A program made the translations under genes and the position numbers. A stretch of 64,000 nucleotides of DNA from Cryptomeria japonica (taxonomy: Eukaryota; Streptophyta; Pinopsida; Cupressales; Cupressaceae): the NCBI RefSeq assembly GCF_030272615.1, contig NC_081415.1, positions 262,618,925 through 262,682,924 on the forward strand, read 5' to 3'. The notes beneath the pieces are model-generated. The model saw nothing but the letters and a program-made list of their open reading frames with translations. It ran no database searches and was not told where the DNA came from. Below, in pieces: positions 46,001 to 58,299 of this stretch (the stretch's first letter is position 1; the number at the start of each line of letters is the position of its first letter).

Positions 46001-48231
46001 AGATTGTTGTGAGGAAAGGATATTGATTTGAATACAGTCCCAAATAGGTATCAAGTCCATCATAGTAACCTATGTCTTGTCAAGCCCTTAATCACATCCA
46101 TAAGTGAAATATGTCTCATACCCGTGTAAAGAATAGGATAGTGTATAGGCATAACAGTCATAACAACAATCATTGAAGAGCCAATGAGTACTATCAACAA
46201 TTAGTGCAACCTATTATAAGACCTTTGAGAAAGTCAGTGTCAATTAGTATTATCAAAAGTTAAAGCAGCCATTTGAGGTCTCAGTAATTTAACAGTGAAA
46301 GGAGCAACCATAAAGTTGACATAGGAAAAGCAGCCCAAGTACATTGTAGGGACAATCTTTTAAGACTGTTGTTGAACATAAGAATCTGAGATATGGGCAC
46401 AGTCATAGTCTAAAGTCACAAAACAATAGTAATGTGATATTTTATCAGCAAATGCAGTTAACTGTTTCATAACAATTATTGTAGAAGCTCAAAGATGATA
46501 TTCATAGTTAGAAGATGGGAGCACAGAGCCATGGGATACTTATATGCAATCACAAAAGGGCTTTCAAGAAAAATATAAAGGGTCAATGTCTTTTACAATA
46601 GTCAAAAGTAAGATCAAAAGTTGTAATCCTTTATAACAGCTATGGGTCTAATACATGATCATAAGGCACTATCAAATCAATCTATAGAGCATTCATAAAT
46701 AGATGTAAAGGGTGATGTGGTGGTGAGTAGTCTTAATGGAGTATCAAAATAAAGCAAGGCTCACCATTAGAATGATCAAGATTAGACTTAAAGAGGCAAA
46801 TCCAAACATAGTTGTATAAGACAATGGTAATGAGTGGTTCTATCAACATACCAATTCCTAAAAGGGGTAGACTGATCACAAGACTAAAGGACTTCAAATT
46901 CGCAAAAGGAAGTCACAAGAAATATAACAACCCATCAAAAAGTATCATTGCCACACAATATTGTTTTCATCTCTTACAACAACATTCACGAGCAATATGA
47001 ACATATTCCAAGACAGTGATAGAGGTTTTCTTCAATATTACCAGTCACAAGAGGGGGATAGTGAAGTAAAAGACAATATTTGAAATTCAAATTCAAATTT
47101 GCCTTCAATATTAATTTGAATTCAAATATTCAAAAGAAGAGAAGAAGAGGTTGACCTGAGACAAATCCCTTCATTTGAGGAAGTATTTGAGAGTAAATCA
47201 GAAATCTAACTCTTGTTTTTAAGGCCCCAATGGGTTGTCTATCAGTCAAGGGTAGTTTTGGGAGTCAAATCAGCTCCAAATCTTCAATTTTGACCCTGAT
47301 TTTGAGGGATTTCTAATTGAAGCCACCCAGCAATTGAATTTTCAAATTTTCAATCAGTTAGCCACCTAATTTCAAGCAAGGGAGAAACCAGCACACTCAA
47401 CAAGCCAGCTGAGTCATCCTGCCAAAAGGAGTCAGATTTTCAAAATTCAAATTGTAGGAGCAATACTTCAATAAAAGGCAAATTTGTAATTCATTTTCAA
47501 TTAGTTCTTGCTTTTTCATGTGTACAATTGTGAATATAGTCTTGTAACTCAAAAATATTTTGAGTTCATCTTTGAGTTCACTATATTTGGTTGTGTTATT
47601 TTCCTTGTAACCTCCAATACTTGAAATTCAGATATATCTCCATGCATTGCAATCAGATTCTTTGGAAATTTCAATGAAGAACTCAACTGTTCCTTCTCAT
47701 TATTGTATCATTTACATTGTGTTATGTTGAATTTACATTGTGAATTTATTTTCAATCCTTTGTTATTCATGCATCAATATCATGTTTTAGTGAGCATTCC
47801 TTAGATTTGATTAGGTTATATATTGTATCATAATTTTATTTCAGCCAACATCATTATATGGTTTATTTCATCTTATATGCAAACTGAAATCAATGACCTT
47901 TATATGAAATGCTTATGGCCATCTTAGGAACAAATGAGTTGTGAAATCAATTAGTGTCTTTGTTGAATCCATTGGAATTAGTAATTTTAAAACAACAGAA
48001 AATAGAATATCTTGGTGCATCACCGCTTGAGTAGATTAGATTTTTATTTCCAAAGCATTTCTTCTACCCTTTCCTCTGTCAAGAATGAGTAGTTTTAGGA
48101 GATTTGAAAGGGAACTAGCCCTCTTTGTAGGTCTACTTCCACAATAAGGTACCCATAATCTAGAGGTAGTCCCATGTGTCACAGGTTAGCTGAGTCTAGG
48201 ATTAGCTAGGGTGCAGACCTTAGTGATAACA
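43057..48231. mobile_element. 5.2 kb unclassified insertion, no coding capacity
   Basis: Duplicated block B is interrupted exactly between 43056 and 48232. The insertion has short inverted ends TGTTA...TAACA, with TTTAT on the left and ATTAT on the right as a one-mismatch 5-bp duplication. A PPT-like run (AAGAGGGGGA, about 47050) precedes 1.2 kb that could be an LTR (about 47060-48231), but I find no matching 5' LTR or PBS. The interior (about 43970-47040) has no ORF with any recognisable motif. It may be a non-autonomous LARD-like element with one LTR lost. Confidence 0.55.
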
Positions 48232-48430
48232 ATTATTATTTACCTCTATTTATGCATGCCTATGATGTTCACAAGGTTTGGAAATGGTCATGAGATGAGT
48301 GTAATGCAAATGGAAAGGTGTTACTATTTACCTTTGTTTATGCATGCCTATGATGTTACTATATCACTCAATTGAGAATCTAAGAGTTTTATCGAGTTTA
48401 TCGTATATATGCTCAAAATTTGTTCTAATT
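48232..48430. repeat. Duplicated block B, right part, with a 75-bp internal duplication
   Basis: Continues block B: a TTTACCTCTATTTATGCATG block, then a second TTCACAAGG.TTTGGAAATGG block and a second TTTATGCATGCCTATGATG, then CAATTGAGAATCT and TATATGCTCAAAAT as at 41395-41440. The second pass through the same words shows a local tandem duplication of about 75 bases. Confidence 0.8.
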
Positions 48431-49324
48431 GCACTTCTATTGAATGCATTAGATGGTTTTCCTGAGAGGGATTTTCTTTTACTGGTGACGAGTGTTTCCT
48501 CTCTTTTCTAGCAAATAGCTAGTGCCATATTGATGACTAATGAAATAAGAGCTACATGCAGCTAGAGTCCCTGCCAAAGGAATTTGGTAAAGGGCTAGCC
48601 TGAGCATATTGAAATTTTGGTCTGTGGTAGGAAGGCAGGTCAAATTGTCACCACAATTCGGAGTTGTTTTAAAAAAGATGTCTTATGAGATCATTTGCAT
48701 TGATGCTTATTTGATTTAATATTGACCGGCTACATAGGATAATAAACAAATGAGCGGGTGGATTTGGGTCTTTGCTAAGGCAATGCCTAAATTCCAATTA
48801 TTAATGAGGCATAGGCATTATAGGAGATGATGTGAGAACTATACATATCTTAGAACAAGGGATATGTGATGCATACAAGATAATCTAGAAAATGTTGTAA
48901 AGGTCATAAAGCACTGAATATAAGTTGCTAATGCAAATGCATGTAGGATTTAGGAGAAGTGGTTCGACAATCTTTGGTTCAATGATCATAAGATGGTTGA
49001 GTGGTTATTGGTATTTTACATGGCAATTAGATAGTTAGATGATTAGTCATGAAGAAGGCTATTTCTATTTTTCCATATGAATGTGTCAAGGTTGGATAGT
49101 GTGGAACTAGTCTTACGTGTTGTATCTTGAAGGTGTGAAGTTCTGGTTGGAGATTGTATATAGTTGGTCTATAGATTGAGACTATGTGGAAGAAGTCTAT
49201 TGTATTGGATGTATCTTTCCTAAATAGTATAATCCTAAGTTACTTATTCAAATACAACTACATGTACGGATTCGCAAGTACATAAAAAAATTGCTTGGAT
49301 ATGAATAAGAGTATGGGTATGTTC

Positions 49325-49329
<5 letters not shown>

Positions 49330-49359
<30 letters not shown>
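49330..49359. repeat. (GT)n microsatellite
   Basis: About 15 GT units in tandem. Confidence 0.95.
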
Positions 49360-49948
49360 CAAACATTATAGAATATATCATTGTATAGCTACAAGAAGAC
49401 TAGTACTCATAAATCTATAATTGCCAATAAATATCAAAAAATACAATATTTTGATACCTCAATCATAATTTGCAAAAAATAAAAGACTCCAATTTCAAAA
49501 TGTCATTACACAATGAAAATTCAAATTATAATTGATTTGAATATTCATGTTTTTTCATCAAAAGAGTCAAGGTCAATATCAACATTTGGTTCAATTTCAT
49601 TTGAACCACAATCAATTGGATTGCCACTACCATTAGTTGTGTCAAGTGCAAAAGCTGGTTCAATTTCATTTTTCAAACATTTGACAAAATGCCAAATCAT
49701 TAACAACACAAGGAAAGTGATTTCACAAAACATAAGAAAATAGCTACTACATATGCATAATGTAAATCAACTGAAATCAATCTCAGTATTGTGATATAAA
49801 GTTGACTAACCCTATGTTCATTTGTATAACTCACAGATACAACTGAAATTATATTTAATTGCTTGCTTGCTGGCATATTTTGATAAAAAAATGTTGTCAC
49901 AAAGTTATGGGAGTGAAACTAAGGTTTTCGTTTATGAAACTATGCTTG

Positions 49949-50050
49949 GGTATGGCACTTGGCACTTCCTGGATGTTTGGGTTCTTTGTGGGTCCTTCAC
50001 AAAAGGACCCATAGAGAACCCAAGTACCTAGGAAGAACCTAAGCCATACC
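49949..50050. repeat. Foldback hairpin, ~48-bp arms, 5-base loop
   Basis: The arm GGTATGGCAC...GGGTCCTT (49949-49997) is the near-complement of AAGGACCC...GCCATACC (50003-50050), separated by CACAA. Pairing is about 80% with several G-U-compatible mismatches and one bulge. This shape fits a small MITE or a miRNA-like foldback. No clear target duplication was seen outside the arms. Confidence 0.8.
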
Positions 50051-53039
50051 AGTGCCATGGCCCGAGCTAAAATAGACCTTGACAACTTAATATGTTTATT
50101 TAATTAAAGATATTAATATTCTTAATCTTTACCATAATTACAAATTATGTTAACCATGCATAAATTTTTTACCATTCATAAATGTGTGACTATATCAATG
50201 TAGTTTTTAGAGTTAAGATATGAATAGCTAATATATTCATCCATGTATGCCTTAAGTACTTTTGAACTTATCAAAACTATTAATTTAACTTAAAGTTTAA
50301 TTAAAGAGAATGTCTTACACAAATAGTCCTATTATAGATACCATATCCTACTGAATTCATATGAACACGCTGAATCCATAGAAAAAAGATTGATTGCATA
50401 GGTGTATAGATCATTTCTATAAATTAAAAACTACTAGAACAATAATAAAATATATTCTCAATCTTATAAAAATCATTTGATATAAATACTAGCATCTATG
50501 ATAACAAATCATATAGTACGGTTAGTCACAACTTATGCAACATCAAACCTATATTTATAAATATCACAATCTTTGACTATATTACATGGACATTACCCAC
50601 AAGAATTCACTATTCTCATGCCTAAAAAAAAAATACAAACAAGTGAAACAATCCTTACCTTATTAATTCTTGCTAGGGAACTATAGCAAGGCAGCAACCT
50701 TAAACAATGATTAATCTATCTCCATTTAGCCAATCAAACTGTCAAAATTTCTTGTATAATTTCCTTTCTAATGTGTGTTATATACAACATACATGTTTTA
50801 ATGCAAAATTTTGATGTAAATAATTTTGTCATCCTGTGATTGGTGTTTTAAATATGTTGACATGTGATGCATGAGCCTCACCGTCATGCATCGTTATATG
50901 GATTGCAATGCACAGTTCGACAATTAGTTTAAGTTTAGTTTGCTTTTTAGATAACTATTAATAGTATTTATTTTTACCATTAATTTTTATTTTTTTCCTA
51001 CTAGATGAGCTGACTGCAACTTTGTGAAGTATTAGAAGATTAATGAAAGTATTGGAACAATCCTCTAGATCTTTAGTCTGATAGAGAAGAATTATAAATA
51101 CTACAAAAAGATCTAAAGCTACACCTATACCAATATCCTCAAAGAAAAGATTGACCCCTTTAAGAAGTGGGGGTCCGAATGGAACCCAAACAAATAGAAG
51201 AAAAATTACCCCTATAATATAATTATAACATTTAGAAATGAACCAAGTTGAAAATATTAAATTAAGAACAATTTGAAACAATTTTTAAATATAAATCAAA
51301 GAAAAGTATAATGCAGCATTTTCCTTTGGACAACTTAAAAGTAAGATGACAAGCTGATTGGAACCGCATACACCAATTTTTGAGGCCTGTTACTTTGTTT
51401 CAACAAAGTCACTTGGATAGCACTCACTTAGTTATACTTGGATAGCACTTAGTTATACTGAAGTGAATAAATTAAGAGGAAAGATGGCGATGACATGATT
51501 TTATAATAGTTGTTACAAATTATATATATTTATTTGAGTTTTCTCTCCCATGTGCATTGGAGCACTTTAGCTTTTTAGATTGTTGATAAGTATGCTTTAT
51601 GGATTGTTCCTCAAGAAAGGATGGAATGGGAGAAAAAGATGCTTTCTGACAATTACTTGACTATTTCTCAAGCAACCGAAATTTTGCAATCATGTTTAAT
51701 GACTACTAGGCCCAGCATTGCTTTAGCTACTTCGAGTTTGTTGTTAATGGGTGTATGCACCTCACTCAATGTTAGTTTTCTTATGGCGTGGAGTAATGTG
51801 GATATGTTTCTCCATAGTTTATGAAATTGGGTTCCTTTCTATAGATATGATTATGACCTCTGAGGAACCAGATGTCTTATTTGTTGGATTTGTGTATACT
51901 ATAACTTGTAAAGAGCTTTCCATTAGTGCCCCATTATATTATTTTGACACACTATTCAATTGATTGGTCAAAGTTTGTATTCTAAAAAATCATTTAAAAC
52001 AATAAAATTGATTTTGTTTTGCTTGCTTTCAATTATGTGGTATTACTTGATTATAAAAAAGGGCCATTTCTTTGACCTAGCCTACTACAGATATTTGCCC
52101 AAATCATGAAAGAACATTAAAAAATTAAGATAACTCATCGTCCACCATCCAGTAAGGATTTCAACATGTTTAGAAGAGTCCCGGTTTTGAAAGTTACCCA
52201 CAACTCTCAATTAAAATGGATTTCTATTCCATTAGTTTCCTGTTCAGTTTTCTCATAGATTTTCTAGCTGTGTATTTTATATTTTTTTAACTGAACAATT
52301 TAACCTAATGAACTCGAGAAAATGTTAGAATTAAGATGTGGTGGTTATTGAGCATTGTTTGTTCTCGAACAATAAATTTGAGTGTTATATATTGTTGTAT
52401 TTGTAGAAAACTGAATGATTATAATATTTTATATTGTATGATGACGTTTAAAGTTTATTAAATCTAGTATATTTTATATGAAAACTGTATGAGTCTATTC
52501 ATCTTAAAACCATAAAACACTATTTTCTCTATTCTAACCATTTCCATTTACTTTCTATTTTACTGCTAATATGGTTAACATTCTCATACAATCATCAATG
52601 GTCTTTTCAAACAAGATATAGTTAAAGAAACATAAGTGTTTTTGGGTGAGATGGATGATCAAGGAGTTATAGAAATTGTAGGAACTTAAAATTACCATAT
52701 TTATGGTCTCTATAATATTCAAAAGTGAAAACAAGCAATTGATCTCATTAATGAAATGTTTGTTAAGACACTTGCTCATGTTAACGCAACATACAAAAAC
52801 ATCAATGTTACAATTATATCATCAACAAAAGAAAACAAACAATTGTTACAACTCTGTTATCAACAAACCAAATTTACAACTCTAACATGAACAAAACAAA
52901 GACACAACCATTCTTGCACTCCTTACAAGAATTTCACTACTCTGCAACTCTTGTATTAAAATGGCTCCTCCCAGTCACTCCCTCTCAATTAAAATTTTGA
53001 ATTCCTACCCCTACTATTTCATGGTTGTGTTATGTTCTT

Positions 53040-53165
53040 ATCCCCTACTACTATGGCATCGCCTACTTACCCACCTACTATGGTACCTCCTATTCCACCC
53101 ACCTTTCCTACTATGGTGCCTACTATTCTACCTGCCCCACCTACTGTGGTGTCCCCTGCTTTGTC
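53040..53165. repeat. Imperfect CCTACTATGGT-type tandem repeat
   Basis: About four to five degenerate units containing CC(T/C)AC(T/C)TACTATGGT. One frame reads as PTMVPPIPP-like proline-rich peptide, but no start, domain or conserved context supports a gene. Confidence 0.6.
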
Positions 53166-53597
53166 ATTTGGGTGTAGATCTATTCAGTCCTATGGTTGCT
53201 TTGTGGCTGAGGATTCCCCTCCATTAGAGTTGGCTGTATATCTTTCCTCACCCTCCTCTATATTGTTAAGGTTGTCGTTTGCCCCCATTTTATTGGGGTT
53301 TCTTAATTGGACCTTCATGTGTTAGTTCATGACATTATTGGCATTTCTTCTATTGGTTTGGTAGATAAGGTCTTGTCAGGTGCTCCTTCTCCTTTTGGGT
53401 CTTTTGTTGTTGTTGTTAAAGGTCTTGCATTGGGTTCATCTCCAAATATTGTTAGAACCTGTCCTAATTTGGGTAAGGCTTGTTGGCCTGATAATTCTTT
53501 TCTTCTCATATGGATCCTCTTACTTGTGCTAATGTTTCTCTTATTGTTTTGTTGGGGCAAGATGCACTCGACTATGAGTATTACTTTCTAAGTAGGA

Positions 53598-53846
53598 TGT
53601 TAGAAAAATGTAATTTCTACAATATTCTAGATTTTTCTAAAATTCTGAATGTAATTATCTTATTGGCTAAGTTAGTTTTTTTTCTAGAATCTTCTAATTA
53701 CCTCTATATAAAAGAGACACCATGTACTAGAATTATGGATTAAGTGGCAAGATGATCAAGTAATAAAAAATCATTTTTTTATTAAAAAAATTATTGTTTC
53801 TTTTCTGTGTGTTTAATTTTTTCAATTTTTAATGCCTACCCTATCA
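53598..53846 (+). mobile_element. Short 5' LTR of a retrotransposon, no partner LTR seen
   Basis: Begins TGTTAGAAAAATG and ends CTACCCTATCA. It contains a TATA box (CTCTATATAAAAG at about 53702) and is followed three bases later by a PBS. The 249-base length and TGTTAG start fit a small copia-type or TRIM-type LTR. No second copy was found to the right within the window, so the element is truncated or continues beyond later insertions. Confidence 0.75.
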
Positions 53847-53849
53847 AAG

Positions 53850-53861
53850 TGGTATCGGAGC
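53850..53861 (+). promoter_or_regulatory. Primer-binding site of the short-LTR element
   Basis: TGGTATCGGAGC, one mismatch (A to G) from the initiator tRNA-Met complement. It fixes the element orientation as plus. Confidence 0.85.
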
Positions 53862-54700
53862 CTTAAGGTTGTGGATCACTGAGGGAAGGTGCCAAGTTAG
53901 ATGAAGATCAAAGGCTATTAGTTGTTGATTCAAAAGATTGGTGGTATTCAGTTTACAATAGACCTGTGAAGGAGAAAGTGTGGTAGCAAATATCAAAGTT
54001 GTTCGTCCAAGATTGAGCCCGCATAAGAGACCAAAGATTATCGAGATCGCTGATGATTGAAGATGTTGGTGATCGATTGAAAGTGGATCCCAGAATTCTA
54101 ATTGATGATTGTAGATTGCACAAAATGTAGAGGCCTATCTAGGGTTCACAACAATTAGAAAAAATAGTGTTATTGTTGCCAGTCTATGGAAAGAGCTGAT
54201 AGAGGTCAAATCGCGTAGCTAGGTATTGAAGAGGCATCAAGTCAAAAGGAAAATGCATAAGGAGTTTTTTTGTTTGGAGCCACCAAAGTAGAAATTCGGG
54301 AAATCATAGAATTAAGAGTCATCGATTGTTGAAGTCTGCCAAATTGAAGGAGGTAGAGATCAAAAGACCATGGTTGGAGATATTGATGATGTTCATCAGA
54401 GATCACTATGTAGCATAAGGTTCATGTAGCCATTGACTAGAGTGAACAAAGAAGTGTGGAATCTCTTATTGGTGGAGAAGAAAATTGAAGGAGCCAAAGA
54501 CCAAAGTATCATGCATAAGAAAATTTAGGCAAAAAAGTGTTTGCAAGAAATTTTTGAATTGCTATTTTGAAGGTTCTAGTCAAAGACACTGTGGCAAACC
54601 AAAGGAGGAGGTTGAAGGTAAATTAAGATTTGTTATTTTCTAAAATGGGTATGTGCACAAAGATGGTGGTAAGAAAAGTGGACACCACCTAAAAAAAACA
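53862..54700 (+). other. Leader/gag-like remnant of the short-LTR element
   Basis: Many stops in all frames. A few stretches such as DEDQRLLVVDSKDWWYSVYN look like decayed coding sequence, but no zinc knuckle or pol domain is present. The right border of the element is uncertain. Confidence 0.4.
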
Positions 54701-54714
54701 TGGAAAAACAAGCA

Positions 54715-54892
54715 GCGCGTACGCGATATTAAAATTTGAAATCACCGCATGCGTGCTTCACTCTGGTGTTCTCAAGCCTAAAGAAAAGATATCATGTACA
54801 TGGTTCTTTAGGAAAGTTACCACGTACGCGGTTCTTTAGGAAAGTTACCGCGTACGCAGTTTTTAGTCCTAAAAACCGTGTATGTGGTACCT
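54715..54892. repeat. CpG-rich GCGTACGC palindromes and 28-bp tandem repeat
   Basis: Between 54793 and about 54865 a unit of 28 bases, C(A/G)YGTACRYGGTTCTTTAGG followed by AAAGTTAC, occurs nearly three times. Each begins with a palindromic core (CATGTACATG, CACGTACGCG, CGCGTACGC). A further GCGCGTACGCG is at 54715. This lies 120-300 bases upstream of the ATG of the next gene, so it could be its promoter or the subterminal region of a DNA transposon. Confidence 0.8.
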
Positions 54893-55010
54893 GTCAATAA
54901 AAGTTTTTTAAAAATTGACTAGGTCTTATTTTCCCCATGACCGCAGCCTTTTTTTCTTCATTTTCCCCACGAAACCGCGAGCGGGCTCCCACTTTTCTCC
55001 ACCAAATGCT

Positions 55011-57616
55011 ATGGATCAAGGTTAGTTTTTCTTTATTTTTGCTTTTGTTTCTCATTTATTCAAATTTTTTTACATTTTGAATTTAATTTTGTTTATTTTG
55101 ATTAGGTTTTTTTTTTTTTAATTTCAAAAACCAGATTATGATAATCCACAACAACAACAATAAGATGCACCTCCTGAAAACCCTGAACAAAACCCACAAG
55201 ATACACCTCTAGCTCCTCCTTTTGACTGTACACCTGATACACAGGAGCAATTGATCAATTAGTTAGGGCAAAACATTTCTAAAATAAATAGACTAATTAA
55301 TAAATTGAAAACATCTGAGCTTGAGCATCATAAATCCCTCGCCACTAGCCTAGAAACATTAGCTAGTGGTGTCACAGTCATTTCCACACAAATTACAAAA
55401 TGGGGAAACTATAGGGATATGTGTCATCAATACTATGCTAGCGGGTTATCATACGAGGGAGTGAAAAACAAAAATATTAGTAAACAACAAATATGTGCCC
55501 TTTTTGTTGATCCTAAAATTGGTGAGTCATTACCCCTTAATGCGAAGAGGTTTCCCATACATTGGTGTACCAATGTGCAGATGAAGAATCTTTTTTGGCA
55601 TAGGTGGTGGATGGTCTTTGATGATCCACCTTATAATAATTATGAGGTGCCATTGTATTTATTGAGAAAAGTATACTGTGAGTTTGTCCTCAATGTGTGG
55701 CCAAACTATTTTGACATGAGAGAGTTCCATGGTAGAGGTGGTAGCTCTGCCCAAGATAGACCCGAAGCTTGTAGGTGAGTAGCCCCAGAGAGTTGCCGCC
55801 CCTAGCACCCAAACCCAAGGTGCATCAAGTTATCCCAATAGAGCTGAAAGAGTTAATGGAGCTACAGACTCTTCAGGAGGCCATGACATTGACTAGTGCC
55901 ATCATCCAGCATGGGACACAGTTAGCACACCCTCTTATACTGGATGATGAGTCATTAGTTGCTCTAGGTGGCGACAGAGAGCCCATTCAACATGTGTTTG
56001 TCAATTGCTCGGGGATATGCATGGGGATGAATGATGAGGCCACTACAGATGGATCCACATCTCATTTGTGCATGATTTGTGGGAGTGGATGTTAGACCCA
56101 CATGGTTGAGGATGTGGCACTAACAGAGGAGTTGATGGACATGTTGTTTGGCCATTAGTTGTAGACATAGGTGTGTTAATTTGAATTCATAGCATTTTAT
56201 TTATCAGTCACTTTAAATTTGTAATTACATAAATGAGTTTTTATTTATACATCGATTTAAATTGATACAAATAATATGCATTTTAGGATGCAACAGCGGT
56301 ATCCCATACTCCCGTAGTTACTACAACTACAACTTCGATGCTTAATGTATAAATTTTGTAACATGTTAAAATAGAATAATACACTTTGAATTCAAAAAAA
56401 TTACAAGATATACTAACTATCTTTAATGCTTGGTCCAATTTTTGGTTTGTAGGTGTTGACAGGGGACCAAATGTCCCAGATTGATGACATCATGCTCTCA
56501 GTGATCGATTTTGGCCTACAAGGCTATAAGGTATCATATTTTATACACCCTTTTTTTATGTATTGTTTTGATGGAATATGCAAGTCATTTCATTTTAGAT
56601 TTTTAAAATTATGTTTAATTTATTATCTGTACTAATATCTCATGTTAATTTTATTTTTTTAAGGTACCTCCTCCGCATCTAGGTCTCGTCCTAAGCAAAA
56701 GAAATCCTCAAAGATGCCAAAACATAGGAAGAAGGTAATTGAACACATTTTTAGTTGTACAATTGTTTGAAAATGTTGAAATTGTCTTAGTTAGGATTTG
56801 TAGATTGATTAGTATTTTTTTATCTATTTTACATGTATAGTGGCCATGGAGCTATGTGGATTTGTTGAATGCACCTGATACACCTGAAGATCGAGAGAGG
56901 GTAGAGGTATGTATCTCTACTTTATTTTCTTGATTTCATGATGATATGCACGTGTACATGTGAACTTGTGATAAATTATAATCTTATAACTTTTTTCATA
57001 TAGGAAATATCCATAGTTGCTTCATCAATGGCGAGCCCTCCTCCATGTACTGGAGAAGCATCTTGGGATCTAGTACACTTTTGTTTGATTACATTAATTG
57101 TTTTTAACCTACAATACTTATCATTATATTAATTGTATTTAATCTTTGATCTTTTTTTTATAGGTAATAGCGACATTTTCTCCATCAATGGTGAGTCATC
57201 CTCAGTCCAATGGAGAAGCATCTCAAGCACTGGTATGCCATTGTTCTCTATATTATAGATTTTAAGTGTTTTTGATGTATTTATGGTAGTAAATTATATT
57301 AATTGTACATTTAATCTACAATAGCCCCCTTCGTGGTTTGGCCATAACTTGGATCCTTTGAAGTTTGTCGTCAAGAAAACTCCTAAGAGTGACAAGGAGA
57401 GGACAACGAAGACATTATATCCGAGATCAATCGATGAGGTAATCTATATTTCAATTACAAAGAAAATATAGTTAAATGCATTGTTACATTGTTAATTGTG
57501 AACTATTTTCTACAAAATAATTCTAACTTGGCTTTTGAATTGTGGTTTTGCAGCCATCTACATAGTCGCGTATTGCATCAAAGTGGCTTGATTTTGATGA
57601 TCCACCACAAGTTTAG
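55011..57616 (+). pseudogene. Unrecognised multi-exon gene remnant
   Basis: ATG at 55011 opens a tiny first exon (MDQ) ending before GT at about 55020. Exon 2 starts near 55134 with a Gln/Pro-rich stretch and a Leu/Lys/Ile stretch, then a 157-codon open block with SYEGVKNKNISKQQICALFV, then NLFWHRWWMVFDDPPYNNYE, then YCEFVLNVWPNYFDM. A shift near 55770 leads into a block ending in CMICGSGC. Seven or so small exons with GT-AG borders follow (for example 56453-56530, 56664-56733, 56841-56906, 57325-57439) and end FDDPPQV at the TAG at 57614. Two early stops (about 55162, 55260) would be Gln codons if C-to-T changes are reversed. I do not recognise the family; it may belong to a DNA transposon or be a decayed host gene. 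Confidence 0.5.
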
Positions 57617-58299
57617 GATCATATAGTGTTAGTTATGGTCATAGAATGACCAATACATGTAGATATATTCTACAGTTTTATTGTATATTGATTTGGACAT
57701 GGCATATGCCACATTTTTGTAATACTTGTATTGACTTGGGAGACATGCCTTTTTTTGATATATATATAAATATTGATATTCGATCCAATAAATGTGTATT
57801 GAGTTCATTATTGTGTATTCAGTGTATTTTGTGGCTGCCCTTTTATAAAGTTAATTGATCATTTGCCTATGTAATCAACAATATGAATATAAATAACAAA
57901 AATATATGATATAAAACATTGCAATCGTGAAATATGATTTGATAAACTTTCTGAAATGTTGAATTAACCCTACAAAACTCTGTGTATTCAGTTCATTATT
58001 GTGTATTCAATGTATTGAGTGGCTGCCATTTTATAAGATTAAATGAATATTTTCTTATGTAATCAACAATGTGTGTATGGCGCCAGAGCACCTTCATGCT
58101 CGCAATGCTCAAATTTTGGTTCCCATGTTGTTTTACCATTGTTTTATCTAAATAAGGTAATTTGGGACCATAAATGATCATTTGAAGACATTTGTGAAAG
58201 TTTGGGGTCATTTGGATCAAAGATGTAAAAGTTGCTCAATTGTTGTCAAAGTGGTTCAGTTATTGTCAAAGTTGCTCAGTTGTTGTCAAAGTTGTCAAA
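57617..58299. other. AT-rich spacer, no gene seen
   Basis: Contains a short imperfect direct repeat (TGTGTATTGAGTTCATTATT at about 57794, again near 57981) and several GTTGTCAAAGTTGCTCAG words (58220-58300) leading into the 359-bp array. Confidence 0.5.

Larger units (their letters stand above)
48431..53597. other. AT-rich DNA without a recognisable gene
   Basis: No coding sequence could be supported. Contents: a GT microsatellite (49330-49359), a strong foldback (49949-50050) and a Pro-codon-rich repeat (53040-53165). The minus frame at 49545-49733 ends in an acidic DIDLDSFDE-like tail and might be an exon remnant, but no family is recognised. The hydrophobic minus frame at 50958-51281 looks incidental. 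Confidence 0.5.

Noticed and set aside
50958-51281. 107-codon hydrophobic minus ORF, possible membrane protein
   Set aside because: The sequence is AT-rich and low in complexity; there is no start context, splice structure or family signature, and hydrophobic codons are expected from T-rich DNA.
52961-53591. Overlapping proline/leucine-rich ORFs, possible cell-wall protein
   Set aside because: Produced by an imperfect CCTACTATGGT repeat in several frames; no signal peptide or conserved motif holds across the block.
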